From the NCBI GenBank assembly GCA_964585685.1, contig CAZPEP010000056.1, positions 1 to 31,511 on the forward strand: a DNA stretch of 31,511 bases. The letters are read 5' to 3'. The translations under genes and the position numbers were made by a program. Below the pieces are notes generated by a model, which saw only the letters and a list, made by a program, of their open reading frames with translations, did not search any database and was not told the DNA's origin. The stretch comes from JALHVH01 sp964585685. GTDB taxonomy: Bacteria; Acidobacteriota; Aminicenantia; Aminicenantales; Saccharicenantaceae. Numbering within the stretch: the stretch's first letter is position 1; each line of letters opens with the position of its first letter. Positions 16,466-23,795 of the stretch are shown here, piece by piece.

Positions 16466-18001
16466 TCAGCCCTTCGCCCTCGTCCCGCCGACGTTGATGC
16501 CGCGGATGCGGACGGTCGGCTGGCCCGCGTCGACCTCGGCCGCCTGGCCCTTGCCGCAGATCCCGGGGCCGAAGGCCAGGTTGTCGCCGACCGCGTCGAT
16601 CCCGCGGATGATGTCCAAGCAGTTCCCGATCAGGGTCGCGCCCTTGACCGGCTCGGTCTTCTTCCCGTCCTCGATAAGATAGGCCTCGCGGCAGGTGAAA
16701 TTGAAGACGCCCGTGGTCGGGTTGACGCTCCCCCCGCTCAGGCTCTGGACGTAGATCCCGCTCTTCGTCGAGGCCAGGATATCGGCCGGGTTGTCGCGAC
16801 CCCTTTCGATGAACGTGTTGGTCATGCGCGGGATGGGGATGTAACGGAAGCTCTCCCGCCGGCCGTTCCCCGTCCGTTCCATCTTGATCTGCTTCGCGGA
16901 TAGAATATCCGTCATGTACTTGAGGAGGACGCCGTCCTGGATGAGGACGTTCCTTTTCATGGGCGTTCCCTCGTCGTCGAAATTCGTCGTCCCGCGGTGG
17001 TTCGGGAGAGATCCGTCGTCGACCATCGTGAAGACGTCGCTCGCGACCTTCTGGCCCAGTTTGCCGACGAAGACGCCCGTCTCCCGGGAGATGTTATCGG
17101 CCTCGAGCGGATGGCCGACGGCTTCGTGGACGAGGACGCCGCCCCAACCGTTCTCCATGACAACGTCCATCTTCCCGGCCGGGGCGTCCTTCGCCTCGAG
17201 CATGGCGACGGATTCGCGGGCGGAGGTCCGGGCCACGTCCTCGGGCCGGACCTCGTCGAAGAGCTCCAGCCCGGCATGCCGGCTGAGCCGTTCGCGGCTC
17301 ATGTGGGACGTCCCGTTCCCGACGCCGAGGGTTTGGACGATGAAGAAGATCAGGGGCAGTTCGTCCTCGAGGAGGAGCCCTTCGCTGTTGGCGATGGTCC
17401 GGCCGCGAATTTCGTCGGAATAGTCGATCGAGGCCATTTTGATCTTCGCGTCGTAGGCGAGGGCGGCGTCATGAGCCCGGCGGATGATCTCGATGCGCTT
17501 CTCGTCGGCCACGGACCGGAGGGGGACTTTGACGGTGATGTACGAAGGCCTCTTTCCGACGCGGACGTCGACGGGTACCGCCGCCTTCGTCCCGCGCGCG
17601 ACATAGGAGGCGACCTCGGCCGCGCGCATCAGCGTGGCCTCGGAGATCTCGTCCGTATATGCGTATCCCGTTTTATCGCCTGAGATGACCCGGACGCCCG
17701 CGCCGCGGCTAACGCCGAAGACGGCGTTCTTGAACCTGGATTCCTCCATCAGGATGTTCCGCGAGGTCCGGTGCTCGACGTAGACCTCGGCGAACTCCCC
17801 GCCCCGGGCCAGGGCCTTGCGGATGACCCTGTCCAGGAGGGCAGGATCGGAAGCCGTCGCGTCCGGCCGCGGCAAGGGAGCCCCGGACAGAAGGCCTTCG
17901 AGGAGCGACGGCGCCGCCACGACGGCGACCCCTCCCTTTAGGCCGAGTTTCAGGAACTTGCGCCTGGGGATGTCCGTGACGAAAGAGCGTGGCAAGGTCA
18001 T
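16466..18001 (-). CDS. tldD: TldD-family metalloprotease with an N-terminal Tat signal
   Basis: TldD carries the zinc site of the TldD/TldE peptidase. The 511-residue product has the metal motif HEAVGH (His292, Glu293, His297) followed by PLEAD, and a third likely ligand, Cys482, in GPGICGKGQ. Further family blocks are NVLIQDGVLLKYMTD, RMTNTFIERG and GGSVNPTTGVFNF. Unlike E. coli TldD it begins with a twin-arginine signal: IPRRKFLKLG (Arg13-Arg14) followed by a hydrophobic run (GGVAVVAAPSLLEGLL). This suggests folded export across the membrane. The start at 18001 follows GGGGTGAAAC. pmbA lies 26 bases downstream. The 177-base gap to the upstream amidohydrolase gene contains no clear promoter that I can defend. 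Confidence 0.94.
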   Translation of the reverse strand: MTLPRSFVTDIPRRKFLKLGLKGGVAVVAAPSLLEGLLSGAPLPRPDATASDPALLDRVIRKALARGGEFAEVYVEHRTSRNILMEESRFKNAVFGVSRGAGVRVISGDKTGYAYTDEISEATLMRAAEVASYVARGTKAAVPVDVRVGKRPSYITVKVPLRSVADEKRIEIIRRAHDAALAYDAKIKMASIDYSDEIRGRTIANSEGLLLEDELPLIFFIVQTLGVGNGTSHMSRERLSRHAGLELFDEVRPEDVARTSARESVAMLEAKDAPAGKMDVVMENGWGGVLVHEAVGHPLEADNISRETGVFVGKLGQKVASDVFTMVDDGSLPNHRGTTNFDDEGTPMKRNVLIQDGVLLKYMTDILSAKQIKMERTGNGRRESFRYIPIPRMTNTFIERGRDNPADILASTKSGIYVQSLSGGSVNPTTGVFNFTCREAYLIEDGKKTEPVKGATLIGNCLDIIRGIDAVGDNLAFGPGICGKGQAAEVDAGQPTVRIRGINVGGTRAKG

Positions 18002-18178
18002 GTTTCACCCCGTTTCTTTAATTAGGTATTCATCGGACAAGAATCGGGAGCAGTATAACTTTATTGCCCCTCGGAGTCCATATCCCTTTGATCGGCGGGC
18101 GCGCAATCCCGGGACGAGACGCCGCGGCGGAAGGAAGCGCTCCGGGTCCTTGAAGAATGGGAGCGGGCGTCGAAGCCC

Positions 18179-19789
18179 CTATGATCGCGACAAAGCGTCG
18201 TGGACGACGCGCCCGCCGACGACGGTCATTACCACCCGGGCGTCCTTGATCCGCTCGGGCTCCACGGAGAAGATGTCCCTGTCCAAGACGACGAGATCTG
18301 CCAGTTTCCCCGCTTCGATCGACCCCTTGGCGTGTTCCATGAACTCCGCTCGGGCGCCGTTCCGTGTAAACGCCAAGAGGGCCTCCTCCAGCGGGATCTT
18401 CTGGTCCGGGTGCCAGCCTAGGGGGTTTGCGCCGTCGGCGGTCTGCCGGGTGACGGCCGCGTGGATCCCGACCAGGGGGTCGAGCGGCGCGACCGGCCAA
18501 TCCGACCCGAAGGCCAGTCTCCCGCCGCCGTCGAGGAGGGAACGAAAGGCGTATGTTGTCCGGGCGCGGTCCTTCCCCACCCTTTTTTCGAGCCAATGGG
18601 CTTCGGCGATGGCGTGATACGGCTGGACCGACGGAATCACGCCGAGCTCGGCGATGCGCGCGATCTCCCCGGGCCTCAGGTGTTGGGCGTGTTCGATCCT
18701 CCATCGGCGATCCCGCGCTCCGTTCCGGCCGAGGACCCGGCCGTAGATGTCGAGCACGAGGGCGTTGGCCATGTCACCGATCGCGTGGACGGCCACCTGG
18801 AGCCCGGCGGCGTCGGCTTTCTGGATCCGTTCTTCCATGACGCCTTCCGGGAACATTTCGGACGACAGGTATCCGCGAGTGTCCGGGTCATCGGCGTAGG
18901 GTTCGAAGAAATAAGCGCTGTGGGAGCCCAGACCGCCGTCGGCGAAGCCCTTCATCCCGGCGATCCGGACCATGTTGCCGTCGATGGGGGTCCGGATCGT
19001 CGCCGGGTCGAAGGCGTCCATCTCCCCGATCGGGAGGTAGATGGAGATGCGGGTCGTGAGCTGGCCGGCGGCGAGGAGCTCCCGGTATGTGGTCACACTC
19101 GACGTGTCCGACATGTCGTGGACGGACGTGACCCCGAGCTTGGCGGCGTGGCGGAGCGCGGCCGCGGCCGCGGCCAGATCGGCCTTCCGGGAGGGTCTTC
19201 GGATATGGCGCATCACCAGGTCCACGGCGGCGTCCCGTAGGATCCCGGTCGGCTCACCCGTCCTCGGGTCCTTCTGGATCTCCCCTCCTTCCGGAGAGAC
19301 GGTGTCCTTCGTGATCCCGCCGATCCGGAGCGCCAGGCTGTTGACAAGGACGCTGTGAAGGTCGTAGCGATGCAGGCAGACGGGGTTCTTGGGAGAGGCC
19401 CGGTCGATCCACGTTCTGTCGGGGAGATGCGGGGGGGAGAACTGTTCGTGGTCCCAATATCCGTCGAGGATCCACGCCCCTTTTTCGAGCTCTGCGACCT
19501 TGGCCGCGACCCGTTCGGCGAATTGCTCCCGGCCGGTGACGTCGCGGAGCCGGATGCGGGACAAGGCGGTGCCACCCTTCAGGAAATGAGTGTGGCAATC
19601 GATGAATCCGGGGAGGACGAGGGCGCCGCCGAGGTCGACAGTTCGGGTGTCCGCCGTCGCGAGCCCTTCGAGGTCGGCCCCACGGCCGACCCGCAGGATC
19701 CGATCGCCGTCCGTCAGGACAGCTTCAGCACGGGGACGTGATGGGTCGGCTGTCCACACGGATCCGTGCTTGAAAAGCAACCTACTCAT
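18179..19789 (-). CDS. YtcJ/NfdA-type amidohydrolase, cytoplasmic paralogue
   Basis: The 536-residue protein is a metal-dependent amidohydrolase of the YtcJ (N-substituted formamide deformylase-like) group. It has the beta-sandwich start (LLFKHGSVWTADPSRPRAEAV), the metal motif GFIDCHTHFL with His66 and His68, internal VAVHAIGD, RRWRIEHAQHL and SVQPYHA blocks carrying further histidines, and FGSDWPVAPLDP with the conserved Asp430. No signal peptide is present. Its substrate cannot be named; relatives act on N-formyl or other amides. It lies 37 bases downstream of a clearly related gene (19827-21533), which it matches block by block, so the two are tandem duplicates that differ in predicted location. 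The start follows AAGGGAACAGG. Confidence 0.9.
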   Translation of the reverse strand: MSRLLFKHGSVWTADPSRPRAEAVLTDGDRILRVGRGADLEGLATADTRTVDLGGALVLPGFIDCHTHFLKGGTALSRIRLRDVTGREQFAERVAAKVAELEKGAWILDGYWDHEQFSPPHLPDRTWIDRASPKNPVCLHRYDLHSVLVNSLALRIGGITKDTVSPEGGEIQKDPRTGEPTGILRDAAVDLVMRHIRRPSRKADLAAAAAALRHAAKLGVTSVHDMSDTSSVTTYRELLAAGQLTTRISIYLPIGEMDAFDPATIRTPIDGNMVRIAGMKGFADGGLGSHSAYFFEPYADDPDTRGYLSSEMFPEGVMEERIQKADAAGLQVAVHAIGDMANALVLDIYGRVLGRNGARDRRWRIEHAQHLRPGEIARIAELGVIPSVQPYHAIAEAHWLEKRVGKDRARTTYAFRSLLDGGGRLAFGSDWPVAPLDPLVGIHAAVTRQTADGANPLGWHPDQKIPLEEALLAFTRNGARAEFMEHAKGSIEAGKLADLVVLDRDIFSVEPERIKDARVVMTVVGGRVVHDALSRS

Positions 19790-19826
19790 GCCTGTTCCCT
19801 TTCATAGGGCTCTTCGGCCGATCCGC

Positions 19827-21533
19827 CTAGCGAACGCCTCCCGCCGGCCGGCGGTACACGATCCTGCCGCCGATGAGCGTCATCGTCACCTTGACGTCCT
19901 TGATCCTTTCCGGCGCGATGGCGAACAGGTCGTGATCGAGGACGACGAGGTCGGCTATCTTGCCCGTTTCGATGGAGCCCTTTTCCTTCTCCGAGAACTC
20001 GGCGTACGCGGCGTCGAGGGTGTAGCCCCGAATGGCTTCCTCCAGGGAGATCCGCTGTTCCGGGATCCAGCCTCCCGGGTGCTTGCCGTCGAGGGTCGCT
20101 CGGGTGACGGCCGCGTAGATCCCCTGGAGCGGATCGAGCGGGGCGACCATCCAATCCGAGCCCAGGGCCAGCTTCGCGCCGCCCGCGAGGAGTGATTTGA
20201 AGGCGTAGGTCGTCCGGCACCGTTCCATGCCGATCCTCTTTTCGGCCCAGCGGCCGTCGTCGATCGCGTGATAGGGCTGGACCGAGGCGATGACCCCGAG
20301 CCTGCCGAAGCGCGGGATGTCCTCCGGACGCAGGTGTTGGGCGTGTTCGATCCTCCAGCGGCGCTCCCTGGGCCCGTTCATCGCGACGCCCTTCTCGAAG
20401 ATGTCGAGAATGATGTCGTTGGCCTTGTCCCCTATGGCATGGACGGCCACCTGGATCCCCGCGCGGTCGGCCTCCAGGATCCGCTTTTCCATAACGCCAT
20501 CCGGCGACATCTGGGGATGGAAGAGGCCCGTGTTCCCGAAGTCGTCCGTGTATGGCTCGAAGAACTGCGCCGTCCGTGCGCCGAGGCCTCCGTCGCAGAA
20601 GGCCTTCAGTCCCGCGATCCTCAAGAAGTCGTTACCGAACGGCGACCTCAACTTAAGGCCCTCGAGGAGGTCGATGCGGGTGATAGGGACGTACAAGTAA
20701 ATGCGGGTTGTCAGCTTCCCGGCCCGGTAGAGCTCCTGGTAAGCTTCGAAGGCCGGGGTGAAGCTGTCGGGGTAGGCCATCTCGTGGACGGAGGTCACGC
20801 CGTATTCAGCAGCGTGGGCGAGGGCGGCCTCGGCCGCCCGGAGGTCGTCCTTGGGGGACGGGGGCGGAATCAGGCCGGTCACCAGCCCCATGGCCGATTC
20901 TTTGAGGATTCCCGTTGGCTCCCCGGTCACAGGGTCCTTGAGGATCTCGCCGCCCGCCGGGGACGGCGTGTCCTTCGTGATACCGGCGATCTTCAGGGCC
21001 AGGCTGTTGGCCAGACCGATGTGCAGGTCGTAGCGCCGGACGAACACGGGGTTGTTGGGCGTCTGCGGGTCGATCCACTCTTTAGCCGGCAAAGCCGGCG
21101 GGTCGAACCGCTCCTCGTCCCAGGTCCCGTTAAGGATCCACGCCCCCTTCTCCATTTCGGCGACCCTAGTCTCAAAGCGGGAAGCGAACTCCTCTCGGGA
21201 CCGCGCATCCTTTAATTGGATGCTCGCCAGAGCGTATCCCCCTTGCAGGAAGTGGGTGTGGCCGTCGATGAATCCCGGCAGGACGAAAGCGTCGTTGAGG
21301 TCGATCACGGCGGCTCCCTTGGGCGCGCCCGCGGAGACCTCGGCGTTCGTGCCCACGCGAGCGATCATGCCCTGACTGATCAGGATCGCTTCGGCCCAGG
21401 GCCGGGCTGGATCCATGGTCCGGATCCGGCCTCCGACGAGGACGAGGTCCGTCGGCGCGGCCACGGGGGTGGCGGGTGCGTTCGTCGCGAGGACGGCCAG
21501 GCCCAGGAATATGGCAAGGGATCTTTTGGTCAT
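19827..21533 (-). CDS. YtcJ/NfdA-type amidohydrolase with signal peptide
   Basis: The start at 21533 follows AGAGGAG and begins a signal peptide (MTKRSLAIFLGLAVLATNAPA). The frame is open further upstream, but that would hide the signal. The 568-residue protein has GFIDGHTHFLQGG with His92 and His94, VAVHAIGDKAND, RRWRIEHAQHLRPEDI, SVQPYHAIDDG and LGSDWMVAPLDP, the same block series as its neighbour at 18179-19789. It should act in the periplasm or outside the cell on an amide or amide-like substrate. No lipobox is evident. It is part of a leftward run that starts with the protein at 22001-23263. A PAS protein ends 62 bases upstream. Confidence 0.9.
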   Translation of the reverse strand: MTKRSLAIFLGLAVLATNAPATPVAAPTDLVLVGGRIRTMDPARPWAEAILISQGMIARVGTNAEVSAGAPKGAAVIDLNDAFVLPGFIDGHTHFLQGGYALASIQLKDARSREEFASRFETRVAEMEKGAWILNGTWDEERFDPPALPAKEWIDPQTPNNPVFVRRYDLHIGLANSLALKIAGITKDTPSPAGGEILKDPVTGEPTGILKESAMGLVTGLIPPPSPKDDLRAAEAALAHAAEYGVTSVHEMAYPDSFTPAFEAYQELYRAGKLTTRIYLYVPITRIDLLEGLKLRSPFGNDFLRIAGLKAFCDGGLGARTAQFFEPYTDDFGNTGLFHPQMSPDGVMEKRILEADRAGIQVAVHAIGDKANDIILDIFEKGVAMNGPRERRWRIEHAQHLRPEDIPRFGRLGVIASVQPYHAIDDGRWAEKRIGMERCRTTYAFKSLLAGGAKLALGSDWMVAPLDPLQGIYAAVTRATLDGKHPGGWIPEQRISLEEAIRGYTLDAAYAEFSEKEKGSIETGKIADLVVLDHDLFAIAPERIKDVKVTMTLIGGRIVYRRPAGGVR

Positions 21534-21595
21534 TGGCGAACTCCTCTTGAAATGTCCGGCCTGCGGGTCCCGGCCGGGGAACGGTGTCCTGGCGG

Positions 21596-21985
21596 TCATT
21601 TCGCGTCGCGGTCGAAGTGCGGCATGTCCTCGGGGATCTCAAGCGTGAGGTCCAGATATCCCGCGTATTCGCCGTCGATGAACCAGGGCGCCTGGAAGAC
21701 GAACTTCTTCCGGCCGTTCTTCGTGAACGTGTAGACGTTCGGCCGGCGGCCGTCCATCAGGGCTTTCAGCTTGACCTTGGCTGCTTCGGGATGGCAGTCA
21801 TAGACCGGGGCTCCGACGAGGTCGGGATTTCCGCCCTCGGCGAACGCCTTGGCGGCCCGGTCGGTCATATCGATGATGATACCATTCTTGTCGCAGACCG
21901 TGAGCCTCCCCGGAAATTCCTTCACCCAGGGGTGCGGGTCGGCTCTCATCGCGCCGGTTGGGCGGTCGGTGTTCGATGGGTTCAT
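21596..21985 (-). CDS. Small stand-alone PAS-domain protein
   Basis: The 129-residue protein is essentially one PAS domain: LTVCDKNGIIIDMTDRAAKAF is the usual first strand and helix, and FQAPWFIDGEYAGYLDLTLEI forms the last two strands. The middle (YDCHPEAAKVKLKALMDGRRPN) resembles the variant in which a conserved His-Pro sits before a long helix. There is no output domain, so it may sense a small ligand and act by binding another protein. The start at 21985 follows AAAGGATAG. It lies 15 bases downstream of the amidohydrolase-like gene at 22001 and 62 bases upstream of the next amidohydrolase, so it is embedded in that operon. Its function is unknown. Confidence 0.8.
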   Translation of the reverse strand: MNPSNTDRPTGAMRADPHPWVKEFPGRLTVCDKNGIIIDMTDRAAKAFAEGGNPDLVGAPVYDCHPEAAKVKLKALMDGRRPNVYTFTKNGRKKFVFQAPWFIDGEYAGYLDLTLEIPEDMPHFDRDAK

Positions 21986-22000
21986 GGGGTTCTATCCTTT

Positions 22001-23263
22001 CTATTCGATCTCGATGACCACGCCTCCGATAATGACCGTTTCCGGTCCGATCGCGGAGGCGAAGGGGTCTGCCGGGAAGATGACGATATCCGCCGACCTT
22101 CCCGCTTCCAAGGACCCGGCGACGTCGCCGGCTCCGAGGATCGCTGCGGCGTCCGCGGTCAGGGCGCGCAAGGCGTCTTCCGGCGCCAACCCGTGGCGCA
22201 TGGCGGTCCGGACCTGGTCGAGAAGGTCCTCTCCGTCCAGGGACGGACCGGACTTGAAAGCGATCATGATGCCTGCCTTACGGAGCAGGGCGGCGTTCTC
22301 GAAGACGGCGCCCGCCGTTTCGACCGTCCGGCGCAGGGCTTCGCTCGTCCTGAGTATCACGGGGACTCTCCCCGTGGCCAGTTCATCTTTAGCCCGGCAT
22401 GCTTCTGCCCCTTCGTCGATGATGAGCCGGATCTTGAATTCGTCGGCAATCCGGAGCGCGGTCAGGATATCGTCGTACCGGTTGGCCGTAAGGATCAGAG
22501 GCAGATCACCCTTGATGACCGGCAGTAGGGCCTGGACGACCGGAGACGCCTGCGGGAGCGTGGGCACCATCGCCCCGCCCTTGGCCGCGGACCGTTTGCG
22601 TTCGGCGTCGCCGAGCCGCCGCAGGTGGTCCTGAGCATCGGACAGGGTTTGCCTGAGGAGTGCGGCCGTCCCCATGCGGGTGTACGGGTACGCGCTGTTT
22701 TGCTTGGATCTTGGCTTGAGCACTTCACCGAGCGTCCCGTGGACTGCGGCAGGGGACCTGACGACCATCTCCGCGACATCCCCACCTTCCAGTCGGATGA
22801 GGGCACTCCGGCCGGAAAGGACATTCCCCCTCCCTGGGACGACGAGGGCCGACGTGATGGCCCGGCGCGCCGCCGCGGCGACGAAACGGTTCGCTGGATC
22901 GAAGGCGTCGGTGACATTCAGCTGGGGGGTCATCGGCTGGGAGGCTTCATCATTGTCCCTTTCGATACTCGCGTATTCGAAGGTCCCGAGGTCCGTCCCC
23001 GCGTCGATGAACCCGGGGAAAATGTATTTCCCGGATGCGTCGATGATCCTTGCGTCGGGTGGTACGGCCAGGTCCTTCCCTACCGCCTCGATCCTTCCGT
23101 TCAGGATGATGAGGACCCCGTTCTCGATGGTTCCGTGTGTCACGGTGAAGATTTTTCCGCCCTGGATGACGACGGGACGCTCCTGCGGCCCCGCGCCGGC
23201 GGCCGGTGACAAGCAAAGAGTGACCCCCATGGCGATGATGAATGCTCCAGCGATTCGGCTCAC
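22001..23263 (-). CDS. Secreted amidohydrolase-superfamily protein lacking the HxH motif
   Basis: The 420-residue protein has a signal peptide (SRIAGAFIIAMGVTLCLSPAAGAG) and the amidohydrolase fold pattern: IQGGKIFTVTHGTIENGVLIILNGRIEAVG at the start, YIFPGFIDAGTDLG at the first metal-site strand, and ILGAGDVAGSLEAGRSADIVIF with a final beta-sandwich strand. At the position of the usual GFIDxHxH the sequence is GFIDAGTD, so both metal histidines are missing. The C-terminal metal Asp context is also atypical (IAFKSGPSLDGED). It may be a catalytically inactive binding protein or use other ligands. It is the first gene of the leftward operon and is preceded by a good promoter with two palindromes. 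Confidence 0.82.
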   Translation of the reverse strand: MSRIAGAFIIAMGVTLCLSPAAGAGPQERPVVIQGGKIFTVTHGTIENGVLIILNGRIEAVGKDLAVPPDARIIDASGKYIFPGFIDAGTDLGTFEYASIERDNDEASQPMTPQLNVTDAFDPANRFVAAAARRAITSALVVPGRGNVLSGRSALIRLEGGDVAEMVVRSPAAVHGTLGEVLKPRSKQNSAYPYTRMGTAALLRQTLSDAQDHLRRLGDAERKRSAAKGGAMVPTLPQASPVVQALLPVIKGDLPLILTANRYDDILTALRIADEFKIRLIIDEGAEACRAKDELATGRVPVILRTSEALRRTVETAGAVFENAALLRKAGIMIAFKSGPSLDGEDLLDQVRTAMRHGLAPEDALRALTADAAAILGAGDVAGSLEAGRSADIVIFPADPFASAIGPETVIIGGVVIEIE

Positions 23264-23433
23264 TTCGGTCCTCCTGCGCTCAAGCGGTCCCCCGGTCCGT
23301 CAGAAATTGAGGCGCGCTTAGATTGAGATAGCTGTCGGGCCCGGGTCCGGGCGCAGTTCATGTCATTCCGGGGGATATTGGGGGAAGAGGATTTGGAAAA
23401 AATTTCGATACAGAAACGATCAAATGAAAAAGT

Positions 23434-23502
23434 AATTATGATATTCATAATTCTATTACGATATTATTAATACAGGAGCCAAGCTTATATTGTCAAGACA
23501 AT
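23434..23502 (-). promoter_or_regulatory. Promoter with two palindromic operator candidates for the amidohydrolase operon
   Basis: On the minus strand TTGACA (plus 23491-23496) and TATTAA (plus 23467-23472) are separated by 18 bases. The -35 box sits inside ATTGTC-AA-GACAAT (23489-23502). A 19-base palindrome, AATTATGA-TAT-TCATAATT (23434-23452), lies just downstream of the predicted start point near 23460. The surrounding 23380-23510 is AT-rich. The arrangement fits repression of the leftward operon. No regulator gene is adjacent. Confidence 0.5.
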
Positions 23503-23607
23503 TCTCGAGGCAGCACGTATTGACGTCGCGGCCGAAGACGCGGTGACTCCGGACCCTAGTTGTTTGACCTGTGACGAATCGCCCCTAGGCCATCGTCCTT
23601 GTTTGCT

Positions 23608-23699
23608 GTGGCGTTCGAGCCACGAACGGCCCCCGCTCCTTAGGGGGATGACCCTCCTTGACGCACGGCCCCCATCATCCTGGCTGCCGACATATCGGC
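23608..23699 (+). other. Run of three hairpins in the leader of the corrinoid cluster
   Basis: Three inverted repeats follow one another in the 5' region of the rightward cluster: GTGGC-GTTCGA-GCCAC (23608-23623), CCCCC-loop-GGGGG (23630-23647), and GCCGA-CATA-TCGGC (23686-23699). The last is followed by an A-rich stretch before the start codon at 23796. This suggests a structured leader RNA. I do not see the conserved boxes of a cobalamin or SAM riboswitch, so no class is assigned. The remaining part of the 23264-23795 gap holds no gene that I trust. Confidence 0.35.
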
Positions 23700-23795
23700 T
23701 TACCGGTGCTGAAAAAAGAAGAAGGCGGCGGCCGGCGAAAAAACAGTTCCCGGGACCGGCCCAAATGAATTAGAATAGTCCTTTCGAGAGACGCA

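Noticed and set aside
15408..16682. Plus-strand frame of 424 codons across pmbA and the end of tldD
   Set aside because: It covers parts of two clear genes on the other strand and has no recognisable domain.
23543..23773. Plus-strand frame of 76 codons before the RACo gene
   Set aside because: It has no good ribosome binding site, is rich in Pro, Arg and Ser, and overlaps the run of hairpins.
23508..23795. Cobalamin or SAM riboswitch in front of the corrinoid cluster
   Set aside because: The hairpins are real but I could not find the conserved core sequences of either class, so no class is claimed.
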